Positions 35,690-46,171 of a DNA stretch of 64,000 nucleotides are shown here, in pieces. The DNA is from Parelaphostrongylus tenuis. Its lineage: Eukaryota; Nematoda; Chromadorea; Rhabditida; Metastrongylidae. The DNA is taken from positions 186,001 through 250,000 of the forward strand of contig JAHQIW010007066.1 in NCBI GenBank assembly GCA_019055375.1, read 5' to 3'. Numbering within the stretch: the stretch's first letter is position 1; each line of letters begins with the position of its first letter. Both the position numbers and the translations under genes were made by a program. The notes beneath the pieces were generated by a model that searched no databases, was not told the DNA's origin, and saw nothing but the letters and a program-made list of their open reading frames with translations.

Positions 35690-36140
35690 ATGGTCTTCAT
35701 TAGCTGGACAGGAACTATGAGGTTTCTAGTAATCATTCGAAAGCATAGATTTCTGGCCAGAACCCATCATAGCCGATCTTTCCAAACATCCTTTCATAAC
35801 GCTGTAACATCTCAAAAAAAAAAAATTATGCTGCACACGACCACCCGTAACAGAGTGCTAACTCTTCCAATGGTACAAGCTTCGACGAAATCAAAAATGT
35901 GCTTGCTTTTTGAAAAAGCTCTTTCGATAGCGCTGGAGGAGAAAAAACTCTGTGCTTTACACCTTGCCGGACTGAGCTCTTTCTTCAGATTATCAGTGAT
36001 CATTTAATAGCCTAAGTATCAGTGATTCCAGCGCTGTGCTTATTCCGTGGAACTATTGTTCAGCGGAGAAAATATTATCGAGTTTCACATTTCGGCGAGC
36101 TTGTTTATTGGCTAATCCATTGGTGAGGGGAAATGGGGCG
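35690..36140 (+). repeat. Dispersed repeat R1, long copy 1
   Basis: Aligns over about 440 bp with 49520-50030 and partly with 53330-53780. Shared blocks: gctggacagga, aatcattc(g/a)aaagc, ttgctttttgaaa, tttacaccttgc/cttacacctcgc, cagtgattcca, tattatcgagtttcac. Short pieces in both orientations are at 36290-36400, 37060-37120, 37200-37240 and 37440-37500. All long copies are inside srx introns. Class unknown. Confidence 0.65.
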
Positions 36141-38079
36141 GGGCCGAATGATCGGTGGTTGAAAGTGTTATAGTGTTCATGTTTAGTTAGAAGTTTCTCC
36201 CCGCTTCGAAAGAAACTTTACATAAAATGATTGAATCAGATACTACGAAAGATTCTCTACACATTTATAAGCTTTTTGGGTCCTTGTTGGTTATGAGGGA
36301 GCAAATAAAAAACCGATCTCATTTGCTGGAATGGAAATTTTTATGTGAGTGTTAGCAATCATTCAAAAGCTTAGATTTGTGGCTACAGTCCCAAGTGGGT
36401 GGTTTTCGCAAGAGGCTTTTACGCTTTTTTTCACTTTTAGACGTTATTACAGAAAAAGTCCCTTGTGTTTCAGATACGCATGTTTCTCACCAGACAGAGC
36501 TTTTTCTTCAAACTATTGGTAATCATTCGCTGGCGTGATGTTTGCTGATTCCGTTTCGCTGTAAGGCAGGGGAGAAAAATAGGATTGATCGACTGCGCAA
36601 ACTAGGTGGTTTTTGGCCATTTCACCGACCGCTGGGTGAGGAAGCAATGGGTTGCGCATTCATTGATCGATTTTGAGCATAAGAACGTGAAGAGAAAATT
36701 TCGTAGTATCTGCTTGTCTTTGAGTCGCTGCTGAAAGCAATAGGAACTTTTGGTCCTGAATTCCAACAAAGAGATAATAATGACAATTGACTTATCCGTT
36801 ATAATGCAAAATGAAAGTTTTTAAAGCCTTTTTTTAACAGATTCATACGTTTTATCTGAAGTTTTCAACGAGGAAAAACGATTTCTAATTGAATAACAGA
36901 GATTCGTACGAGCATAAAACCGCTCGCAAATTTGTCGATAATTACGCAACCCCTATTGCTGCATCGCCCTGCGGCCGGTGAATTGCTCAAAACACCTTGC
37001 TTACGCATGTCAATCAGTCCTATTTTTCACCGCAGCCTTGCAGAGAGACGGAATCAGCAAACATTAGGCTATCGAGTGATTACTAATGGTCCAAGGAAAG
37101 AGCTCTTTTCGGCGAGAAACATGCGGGGCTGAGACACTACGTTATTCTGGATTTCACGGCGTGGTATAAGAGTCTTTTTGACAACCGCGCATGTTAAGCT
37201 GAAGCCAGAAATTGCAGCTTTCGATTGGTTACTAACACTCCTATGAAAAGTTCCGTTCCAGCGATTGAGGTCGGTTCTTGTTTTTTCTTTCATAACCTAA
37301 AAGAGCCGCTTTTGTACCACAGCGAATTGTACGCATGATAAAAATAAACGCATGACAAAATGAAGGCAAGGGCGAGAATGAAACAAATTTCTTATTCTCA
37401 AAGCTACAGCGATATAAAACGGTCTGTCAGAAAAACCGGCCATGCTGAACTCCAGCCAGAAATCTATGCTTTCGAATGACTACTAACGTCCTATGGAAAA
37501 TTTTTGTGCAGAAAAAATGTCGAGTATTCATTTGTCCCCTGTTAACGGAAAAGCTCTATTACTGGACATCCTTCAATTTTGTACTAACTTTGTTTGATAT
37601 AGAAAGTATGAATGTTGTCTTCTGATTTGGGTATGACGTACTATCGTTTTCCTCAAGGAGCTATTACTTCTTTCCACTCTAATATTAGTAACTGTTTCAT
37701 AGCCATGTAGGATTTCAATTTTTCGTGCTAAGCGTAGCAACTCCTTCTTCTCTTCTACTCTCGTGCAAACACTTCTTGCTGTTCACTGCATACTTTAGAC
37801 AGGTCCTTTTTTTGTGTAAGGAATGAGCACAGATGTGCACTCGACGAGATGAAGAAATAGCCCGCACGACGAAAGTGATAGTAAGTAAAAACCAAATTTG
37901 AAAATAACCACGAAACCATATCAAACATCAGTATATCATGCAGCATATCATTTATCAGACAAAGTACCGCATTTATGAGAGATTTCAGAACGGTGGCTTG
38001 GTAAACTGCATAAAAATTGTAAAATTTTCACCCAACACAATACATCGCCAATTGTTTCGGAACAGCCTATACGATTGCT
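36141..38079. other. Intron 6 of srx copy B, with R1 fragments
   Basis: Short R1-related pieces as listed for the full copy. Otherwise no gene or RNA is recognised. Confidence 0.45.
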
Positions 38080-38390
38080 TACATTAAGCAAGTGAGTGTG
38101 CGTTATGTCCCAATGATAGACAAGAAGTGAGCTTGAGTTCAGCTACACTGAAACTGTTCTTCGGTATGGCATGTGGTGGTGACGAATACACAAGCAAAAT
38201 AGTTAGGGCACTTCTTATCCACATTGAAGAACATTTTGATGAAAGTGGAAAACTTGTAAAAGTAGTCTTAGGTCCCTTAGGACGAAGGAACATAACGGTT
38301 TCAAGCTTGAGGTGGTAGTAAAAGTCTTGGAGCACTAATCAAGAACATCGACGTGAAAAAACCTGAACACTCAAACTGATATGTTCATCA
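38080..38390 (+). mobile_element. PLE GIY-YIG endonuclease relic, third copy
   Basis: In the + frame at 38127-38318: GDEYTSKIVRALLIHIEEHF corresponds to the YIGETGR and I-x-EH part of the GIY-YIG domain. Next come FDESGKLVKVVLGPLG and, after a frameshift near 38300, LEVVVKVLEH, a stop and RTSTxKNLN. The catalytic GIY segment is destroyed. Confidence 0.6.
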
Positions 38391-39255
38391 AATTGTCACC
38401 AAGTATAGAAAGTATCAAGATGGAAAAATTCAATTGTAATTTCTGCATTGTCAGAAGGTGCCATAATATTTGAATATATTCTCAAATAAAGGGGTATTTT
38501 ATATATCATTCTAGCGTATTTCTCGCTAAATGTTTTACTGCAAATAGAGTTTACTAACTGGTGATCTTTATTAGTTAAAACTATGGAGTGTATAATAGAC
38601 AAGAAAGCAAGTTTGAGTAGCTTGCTTATTCGAATTCATAATGAGTCGTGAAGCAGCAGAGACAACTCGCAACACCAACAACGCATTCGTAATAATGCGA
38701 TAATGAGCGTGGCCTGCAATGGGATCTTGACAACGACCAATTGAGAGCATTCACGCAGGTGATCTTCCCAACTACACAAGATGCTGCAGAAAAAAAAACT
38801 CGACATCGACTATTCCACGATCATTCGCTACTATGTGAAAGTAAGAGAGAAATAATGCGAGTAATTAAGTTTAGTTTGCCAAAGAGTTTTGTATGGGCTC
38901 GAAGAAAGGCGATTTGTCCACCGTAAGCCATCGAATATGGAAGAATGAATATAGTCTTTGGGCAAGCGCGCAAGTATCATTTAGAAAAAAGGACAGTTCG
39001 TAAGTTATGAGTAAACAATTTTTGTATTCCAATTATTATGCACAACTAAGTGATTTTCAGGCTTATCGTTGTTCTTTTCCACTATCCCTTCTCACAATTC
39101 ACTACCAAAGTTGCGCAGATAAAACCGCCAACGGTAAGCGGCTGTATACCACAAGTGTTTGTGCACGAGTACGCCCCAGACGTTCACCCTATTTCTGTGA
39201 AATCGCCAGATTGCGTTTTTTTTTTCAGGTGGTTGCCATGTTCTCCCATAGGTAG

Positions 39256-40077
39256 ACGAAGAAACTTGCAAAATCCTACAGGGTGCCGGTTTCAACGCCA
39301 AGGTAGATGTAGAAATTGAAGAACTAGTCATTTTCATCGTAATCCATTAGAAAGTTTCTTGATATTATCAGTTTCATGTTTGTTGGTGTAAAGAGCATGA
39401 AATATCAGTCGTTATTGTCTCTGTTGCCCTTGATGCCGGGTGTATCGATTAACTATAGAAATTTAATATTCAAAAACTCCGATATTAAGATCTTTCATTC
39501 GCCGATAACTCCGATAAAAAGCATTTTTCACTGAACTTTGCAATAGTGAGCAAGTTATCTTGTTCTTTTGAGCATTCATGAGAAACTGCAAAAGGGAACT
39601 ATAACTAAAACGATCAAACGAGTACTAAAAGCCTATCGAAAAAGCTTTGTTCAACTAGAAATTCTTGAGAGTGAAAGATAATTTTATTTTTACGATCAGC
39701 GTGCATTAAGGAAGCCATTCTCAAAATAGAGTGTGCCTTCACGATAGTCGAGATTTCATCTATTAGGCGGTTAATAGAACTCTGAAAAAAGCCAGAAAGC
39801 GCAGTTTCTCAAGAGCACAAAACAGGGCGCGGACATCGAAACAAGTCCAAATTTGCAAAACTTAATCATCTTTTAACTGTTACATTGCTCTGAGGAGTCT
39901 TTTACAAAAAACAAGTACACCACCAAAATCATGGCTCAGAGATGGAGCACTTACGTTCTTTCTAATATAAATAACCTTTTTGAAGCCTGTTCTATCATAT
40001 TTGATCATTCACTGACATACCAATTCCATTTATTCACAAAGTATAAACTTCATTAGAAAACTGCTACACTAGCATTA
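39256..40077. other. Spacer after srx copy B
   Basis: No gene or repeat recognised. Confidence 0.45.
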
Positions 40078-40458
40078 CAGTGCGCTTCGGCGCCTCTCGT
40101 CGTAAGTGTCCGAATCGTCCGTCAGCCGGAAATGGCGTCGTCCGCAAAGGGACATAAAGGATAAAGGATAAAGCTCTCGGCGTTGATCAATCCCTGAGGG
40201 ATGCGCCATGCATTCGACTTCAATTTTTAACTTCGTTTGAGGTGATTGAATGCATATCTGGCCTTTACAATGACTCGCGGAGGCCTCCCGCTGAACCGAG
40301 TCAGTGCTGCTTATCCTCCCAGACAAGTCTGAGACCAGTCTGGTACCAATTTACCGACCCCGGAGGGATGGATGGCTTGGTGAGTCATGAGCGCGAGATC
40401 GAACCATTGACCTCGTGTGCGACGCAGGGCACCTCTAACCACTGCGCCACATGCGCTC
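40078..40458 (-). mobile_element. tRNA-derived SINE S2, minus copy
   Basis: Minus strand: ATGTGGCGCAGTGGTTAGAGG, GGTTCGATCTCGCGC, TTGGTACCAGACTGGTCTC, GAGGATAAGCAGCACTGACTC, GTCATTGTAAAGGCCAGATA, GAGAGCTTTATCC. The order is the same as at 16288-16660. The tail has a doubled cctttat unit (40155-40175). Confidence 0.8.
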
Positions 40459-40498
40459 CAAAGGGACATATACACATATAAATGTATATGCATACATC

Positions 40499-40579
40499 AT
40501 ATATATATATATGTATGTATATACATATAAATGCTTGCGCATCCGATAACTTTCAGTCTAACTATTCTTAAGACTGATA

Positions 40580-40622
<43 letters not shown>
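40499..40622. repeat. (TA)n microsatellite tracts
   Basis: TA-rich tracts at 40499-40530 and 40576-40622. Confidence 0.9.
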
Positions 40623-40699
40623 TTGCCAAACCTAATCCATTTGCGGTTGGTACTGACATTTCCAGATTTTTGTATCGCAAAAGGAGTGATAGAACATTG

Positions 40700-40811
40700 G
40701 GAACTCCGGTAGTGTAGCGGTTAGCAAGGGCCCTAATATGAAACATACGAATGTTCAGTGTCGACTGTAGGTGAAAGTTTTGCATGTGGCTTTCGAATAT
40801 TGGGTATACAG
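40700..40811 (+). repeat. Diverged S1 element
   Basis: ctccggtagtgtagcggttagca matches the tRNA-like 5' half, and cgaatattgggtata matches the S1 end. The middle has diverged. Confidence 0.6.
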
Positions 40812-40880
40812 TTATGCTATCATATCACCTATGAAAGCAGAAAATTTAGGAGTTTATGTAGAAAGGCTGGCTTATCTTAA

Positions 40881-41064
40881 CTTCATTGCTGCTTTGTTCC
40901 ACTTTCGCTTCTTTCAACTCTGCATCAAAGCGTCCCGTACAAATAGACCTAAGGCAACTATTCGTCGCCTTCTTTGTAAGAAAAATTACACGAAAGCCTA
41001 TGTACGGTGATTTGAAGTTACCACTGAGTCTCTTTCTCAGCGTCACAATGTCTTCTTCCCATAA
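40881..41064 (+). pseudogene. Orphan srx terminal exons, pair 2
   Basis: 40881-40953 aligns with srx exon 7 (FIAALFHFRFFQLCIK) at the invariant 73 nt. The acceptor cag has become taa (tatcttaa), and the donor position reads gcaact. An exon 8-like end follows tctctttctcag at 41041 (RHNVFFP, then stop). It lies 1.7 kb after the terminal exons of copy B. With no exons 1-6 nearby it is either a relic of a lost gene or a decayed alternative last-exon set. Confidence 0.65.
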
Positions 41065-41113
41065 AGTCACCATAGTTCCCATTTAAACACCAAGAAACAC
41101 TCATAACCCATTT

Positions 41114-42769
41114 ATGGCAGTGTATGCTGAAACACTTCAATACCCTGACGGGACACTTACAGCTTCAAGAAGGGCTATGGAGAGAATCATCCACCAATAC
41201 TACTCGGATCTCTTCGCTAGCTATGTCCTCTTACCGTCATATAAATTGAAAGAGGACGAATATGTCATTCCACCGGTCCTCCCTTCCAAAATCCGACATG
41301 CTATATCGTCGATGAAGAACAGAACAACATCCGGTCTAGACAGGATTAGACCAGAACACCCGAAGAACCTGCCGCCAGTTCTCATCAACACCCTGCCTCG
41401 GCTTTTCACTCGCTACCTGTCAGAATGCAAGCTCCCTATTCAATGGAAAACCAGCAAGACCGTGTTGTTGTTCAAAAAAGGAGACCTTCACGACATAGGC
41501 AATTATCGTCCAATCTGCTTGCTGTCCGTTGTCTATAAACTCTTCACTCGAGTCATCCTAAACAGGATTGACAGAACACTGGACGAAGGACATCCATGCG
41601 AACAAGCAGGGTTCCGAAAAGGATTTAGTACTACAGACCACATCCACACGATCACAAGACTCATTGAAGTTTCGCGAGAGTACAAACAACCACTCTGTCT
41701 CACTTTAATCGATTTGAAGAAAGCCTTTGATTCAGTGGAAACAGAAGCGGTTATAGAGGCTCTGTATAACCAGGGCGTCCCTACTCGGTACATAATGATC
41801 CTTCGTGAGCTTTATAAAGACTTTACGACCAAAACATCTCCATTCTACAACAATATCACCATTGACGCAAGAAGAGGGGTTCGACAATGCGATACAATTT
41901 GGCCAAAACTAGTCACTGCCACCCTACAAAACGTAATGCGAACGTTAGAATGGGACGATATGGGAGTGAAAATTGACAATCGACATTGAAACCATTTTCG
42001 CTCTGCTGTCGATATCGTTCTCATAACACCAAACATCAGCCAAGCGGAAAGAATGTTGACCGATTTCGATAACGCCTGTGGAAAGATTGGTCTTCAACTG
42101 AATCTAACAAAAACAATGTTCATGAGGAATGGATGGGTTTCTAATGCCCCATTCACGCTCAACGGAACGACAATCTCCGAATGCTCCAGTTACGTCTATC
42201 TAGGTCGTGAAATCAACATGATGAACGACCTAGCCCCAGAGTTGAGCAGGAGGAAACGAGCGGCTTGGGGAACGTTTAAGAGCATCGAAGATGTAGTGAA
42301 GAGGACAAAGAACATCCGACTCCGTGCCTACCTTTTCGACTCGACAATTATCCCTGTCCTGACGTATGCAGCAGAAACATGGTCGCTACGTAAGCAGGAT
42401 GAAAGATCACTTGCCGTTATCGAACGCGCAGTCGAAAGGTCGGTGCTAGGAGTGTTCCGTGTCTCGCAAATGAGAGAAAGGATCCGAAGTTCCGACCTAC
42501 GTCAACGATCGAAAATCAGAGACGCCGTTCAACACGCCAGGATATAGAAAATAAGGTGGGCCGGACACATGATGCGCTTCAACGACAACCAGTGGACGAG
42601 AGCCGTTACCGACTGGATTCCTCGGGACGTCAAGCGCTCTAAAGGAAGACCGCTGACCCGTTGGTCCGATTTCTTCGCGAAAGCGATGGAAGAAAGATAT
42701 GATGCTCAGCGAATCCCTAGAGCGAGGAGGACCCACTGGGCTACTCTTGCACGCGATAGGGAAAAATGA
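41114..42769 (+). pseudogene. RTE-type retrotransposon reverse transcriptase, family 2
   Basis: A 552-codon frame broken only by TGA (41987-41989) and TAG (42545-42547). Landmarks: RIRPEHPKNLPPVLINTLPR, VLLFKKGD, NYRPICLLSVVYKLFTRVIL, EQAGFRKGFSTTDHIHTI, LIDLKKAFDSVE (palm aspartate motif), RRGVRQCD, then the catalytic box as SAVD instead of FADD. Then LNLTKTMF, SSYVYLGREINMM, LSRRKRAAWGTF, LTYAAETWSLRK, RWAGHMMRFNDNQWTRA and THWATLARDREK. It has the RT palm and RTE C-terminal region but no endonuclease, so it is 5' truncated. The lost catalytic aspartate and two stops make it inactive, but with no frameshift it is younger than the copy at 5.6-7.3 kb. Confidence 0.93.
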
Positions 42770-43020
42770 AAGAGTTGCTGGTACCCGCTCGAGTCATTGT
42801 CTGAAGGACTTCAGTGCGATGTTCAAGATTTTCTTGCCCCTTTTGTCCCTCGGTTATCTAGGACTGATAGGCCGTGCACTTTTGCGAACCGCTCGACAGG
42901 GGGCAGACAATCAATGCCGACGGGAAGGACGGGAAACAACTTCAGAAGTATCATACCTTTCGGGGCCATAGGAAGACGTAACACGACATATCCTGAAAAT
43001 ATGACAGTTTTGAAAATTCA
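42770..43020 (+). other. Probable 3' untranslated tail of the RTE copy
   Basis: Follows the RTE stop without a visible boundary. No target-site duplication could be placed by eye. Confidence 0.4.
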
Positions 43021-43444
43021 TTAACATTATCAAAATAGTTCGCATCAGTTGATCTCCACCTCTACGATGTTAGGCGAAATAATCAACAAAATGAATTCGT
43101 TGATCGAACATTTTGACTTCTAGAAATGGCTACAAAACGTCGTTTCGAGTGCTACAAAGCGAAGAGTAAATTGGCTCTTCTATTGTAAATATGAGAATGT
43201 AGATTAATCTTTGATTGTTCAAGGTTTGCTATAGAACATATCAGTGAATATGTAAATACAATGAGTCACATGCTAGTTGAGCTGCGCGACAAATTCATGT
43301 GCACAGGATATTCATCGGCATAAGCGCACTCATCATTAAAGAAGTTTTTTTTATAGAAAAGCAAACTGACCGGGAGAGCAAATTTTTACTCTCTAGACTA
43401 TTAGCACTATCACCTGTCGCCCAAAAATCGTCAAATAACCTGAG

Positions 43445-43505
43445 ATGGCACCGGAATAAATTCTTTTTTTTTTTTGATGGTGCAAGAGTAGCCCAATGGG
43501 ACCAC
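43445..43505 (-). repeat. RTE 3'-end relic, minus strand
   Basis: gcaagagtagcccaatggga is the reverse complement of the RTE end at 42730-42750 (cccactgggctactcttgc), apart from one base, and a pure T run (43463-43474) lies on its left. It looks like a severely truncated insertion or an RTE-tailed short element. Confidence 0.5.
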
Positions 43506-43594
43506 CTGGCTGTAAGGGTGTGTTGAGTATCACATATTTCTCCTAAGCTCATCACTAGAAATCGGACCATCGGTTTGATGAATTTCCTGCCGTG

Positions 43595-43840
43595 CGTTTG
43601 ACATCTTTTTGACATCTTAAAGAATCCAACCGGTAACGACTCTTGTGCATCGGTTGCCGTTAAAACGGTTTACATGTACGGCCCAACTAATGAGCTTGAT
43701 TTATAAGCAGTGTTCTCGACTTCTCACCGTTGAAGTAAGCTAAGACTTCAAACTCTTCCATTCATATGTGAGATGTGACGTAATCCTAGAGCCAACCTTT
43801 CGACAGCATGTTTACTAATGCCGAGTGAGCTTTAGTCCTG
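43595..43840 (+). repeat. Dispersed repeat R4, copy 1
   Basis: Aligns in order with 47835-48095: tcc(a/-)(a/g)(c/t)cggtaa, ctcttgtgca/ctctcgtgca, tcgac / tcga, tttcgacagca(t/c)gtt, aatgac/atgc cgctgagtga. Class unknown. Confidence 0.5.
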
Positions 43841-44105
43841 TTTACTAATCAAGATTGTCTCTGATGCGTATATTAAGGCTGACAAAGTCGTCATTTGAAA
43901 ATGTCGGCACGTAGTCGAGTGTTAGTTGTTATTATCACCATACCTCAATGCTCTTAACACTTTTAAGCCGCTCTTTCAGTTTGTTTATACTTTGAGCTAG
44001 GTTTCCATCCGATAAGTTCCCGACATGTGAAACTCAACTGAAGCATCTCGGAAAAAATCTGAACAGATGTTTCAAGCCATCAGAGGTTTAGTAAAGGCAT
44101 CTATA

Positions 44106-44154
44106 GTGGTATACGCACATTTCGGCGTACTTTCACACGCTTCATCAGTACCAC
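44106..44154 (-). ncRNA. Hammerhead ribozyme HHR5 (minus strand)
   Basis: Minus strand: stem I GTGGTA/TACCAC, six perfect pairs. The core is CTGATGA. Stem II is GCGTGT/GTACGC with GAAA tetraloop and an A-C mismatch at the core-proximal position. Then GAAA and stem III A-U plus U-G around a GTGC loop. Cleavage is predicted after the A at 44112. All core bases match the consensus. The first stem II pair is the weak point. Confidence 0.75.
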
Positions 44155-44360
44155 ATGCCTTTTGGTTTACCCCTACAACTAGTGACACCGAAAAAGATGG
44201 CCGAAAGAAAGGTATTGTTGAATAGCCCCGCAACAGCCGTAGGCCAAACGGTCGATAATCGACCACTTCAAAAGAGCGCCACATTTAGTGGTATTTAACC
44301 TGACAAGGACTGATACTTTTTTGCGTCACTGCCATTAGTTGCAGGGGTGAATCGAAGGGC

Positions 44361-44412
44361 ATGTGACACTGATGAGGCGGTGTGGGAATGCGCCGAAACG
44401 TACGTATACCAT
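44361..44412 (+). ncRNA. Hammerhead ribozyme HHR6 (plus strand)
   Basis: Core CTGATGA at 44369-44375. Stem II GGCG/CGCC. GAAA at 44395-44398. Stem III sequence ACGTACGT (44398-44405) is self-complementary, and cleavage is predicted after A44406. Stem I (GTGACA with TACCAT) has two mismatches relative to HHR5, so it is probably weaker. The palindromic stem III would favour a two-molecule form, as known for other short-stem-III hammerheads. Confidence 0.68.
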
Positions 44413-45214
44413 TAAAGATGCCTCTATCAAACCTCTAAGAGGCACAAGACATTTTATTGGAATATACTGAATTCTTGAGCAATTTCTCAAGATATTCGAC
44501 TGAACGTTATTGTTACATCTCGGAATTAATCTCTCTGATGTGGAATGTCGCATGCAAGAGTTTTATTTATTTCATTTGATTTATGAGTATCGTTTTGTAG
44601 AAGACCTGCATATACATCGTTATGTCAATTCTCATCAGCTTTACAAGTACAAATATATTCCAACGAGAATTGAATGGTAAGCAAAAATCCGACATCAGCG
44701 GAGAGTTGACCGGCGTTTCAAACTTATCGGAGACGCGTGCTACCAGTACACCACCGAGGCTGTCGTTTACTCACCACTCATTTTTTAATAGCTCCCTATC
44801 ATGTCTATCAGCCACCAACCGTTAACAAATTTGGTTGGGTAAGCAATATCGCTCTATAAACGCAGTTAAGCTGACAGTCTGCACTTATATAATTCCAAAA
44901 TTTCTTCTGTTTCTTACTCGTTTTCCTCACTATGATGATGCTTCAACTATACCAAAGAGAACTGAGTGGTAAGCAAAATATCGATATACTTACCTTACTT
45001 TTGCTTACAAGTCAGCTCTCTTAGGTATCATTGAGGCATCCCCACACTGCGAAAAAGCAGTAAAAGCAAAAGAAATCTTGGAGTCATATAAGTAGAAAGG
45101 CTGTCAGCTTAACTGAATATAGAACGCGATAATGTTTACTCGACAAGATTTATTGATGGTTGGTGGCTGATAGCTATGGCAGAGAGCTATTGAAGATTAA
45201 GTGGTGAGTAAGCG

Positions 45215-45290
45215 GTAGCCTCCGTGGTGTAGTGGTAGCACGCGTCCCCGGTATGGATGAAACGCGTGTTCATCTCTCGTCATGGTCAAA
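45215..45290 (+). repeat. tRNA-like SINE fragment
   Basis: ctccgtggtgtagtggtagcacgcg resembles a tRNA 5' half with an A box. The 3' half (gttcatctctcg) is diverged. It is not a working tRNA: the acceptor stem does not close. Confidence 0.5.
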
Positions 45291-45521
45291 ATTCTGCTTA
45301 CCACTCATTTCTCTTAGGTACATTTAAAGCATCATAGCACTTCAGAAAGGCACTAAAAGCACTAGAAATCTTAGATTCATAAGTACATTTAATATTATTT
45401 CAACGCCATTAAACATAGTTTAGCAAATGTCTGGATATTTTTTCAAAAAGTTACATGAATATCAATTGCAAAGTTCGGCTAATGCATACACGCAAATCAC
45501 GGGAATATTACAGTTTCTTAT

Positions 45522-45905
45522 GTGAGATTTCTCATTGAAGGCTCTAATATTACTTCTCTTTATTTTCACTTTGTTACAAGTCGAAAGCACATTTTGATGC
45601 AACAAGATAATACCAGACAGTACACTGCCAAAAAGATCAGAGACAACTTTGATGAATTGGACAGAGTCGAGGCTCTACATCCCGCCCACAGTCCGGATAG
45701 GGTCTATGTGACTTTGGCCTTTTCCGATCCAAATGCAACACTTTTTGAAGGGTGGCCGATTTGAATCGTTCGATGTGGTTGGAGAGGCATGTCAAGAGTG
45801 CTTTGATTCCAAATCAAAAGACAGGTGTACTTCGACCTGATACGAAATTTGGCGGACCGATGACAAACAGTAGAAAAGGATGGCCTTTATTTTGGAGAAT
45901 AGTTA
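45522..45905 (+). pseudogene. Mariner transposase fragment 3
   Basis: ILMQQDNTRQYTAKK (QQDN motif with D), NFDELDRVEALHPAHSPDR, then frame changes: RFDVVGEACQECFDSKSKDR near 45763-45822, and KRMAFILE near 45875-45900 in place of the usual DGLYFE end. Same subfamily look as fragment 1. N-terminal half and the third catalytic residue are absent. Confidence 0.78.
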
Positions 45906-46171
45906 TATTACAATTTTTATTTGGAATTCGTGCACAGCTTTTCAGTTTGTCGCAAGTGCCCAGAAACTTCCCTTCCAACCTAACAAAATGTTTCTCTTAG
46001 AGGTTTTAGGAAAGGCTACTCAATCTTTAGACGGCTATAGTATTATCCCATCGAGATCATACATAAGCGTATTGAACAAGAAGTTAACTACAGGACACCC
46101 ATTGCAATCAATAGTTCATCAGTTATGTCTAATCTGATCACATAGGCGGTAAGTTTGTAGCTGCTGAACAT

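Larger units (their letters stand above)
23467..39255 (+). pseudogene. Srx-type chemoreceptor, copy B (no start codon, exon 5 acceptor lost)
   Basis: Same family and exon plan as copies A and C. Exons: 23467-23538, 26194-26354, 26992-27215, 27777-27949, about 30606-30692, 30785-30915, 39061-39133, 39229-39255. Exon 2 has VGVLGLISNGTAIIAV and NPALRNSFGLLCLSHS. Exon 3 has HLAICLNRLIASAFPL and CWTLGFFHIVPYFW. Exon 4 has QSCFVFFDTVNWMW. Exon 5 has HNPD and MRLFKQ. Exon 6 has NRWPIFF, AWELSHSVDG. The tail is GLIVVLFHY. The codon aligned with the ATG of A and C is TAG (23467-23469); ttttctag there could instead be an acceptor from an unseen upstream exon. In the exon 5 frame a TGA (30603-30605) precedes the conserved part, with no AG between. 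Intron 6 (8.1 kb) is full of PLE and other repeats. Confidence 0.85.
44083..44434. repeat. Inverted pair of hammerhead-bearing repeats
   Basis: 44083-44190 (-) and 44325-44434 (+) align as inverted arms of about 108 bp, separated by about 135 bp. Shared order in each copy: ttagttg(t/c)aggggt, ggcatgtg, hammerhead, tatacca, agatgcct, aaacctc. The copies point away from each other, and each carries a recognisable hammerhead. Confidence 0.8.

Noticed and set aside
41533..41793. Minus-strand frame of 86 codons
   Set aside because: Antisense shadow of the RTE reverse transcriptase.
45215..45290. tRNA gene
   Set aside because: Only the 5' half resembles a tRNA, and the acceptor and T stems do not pair.
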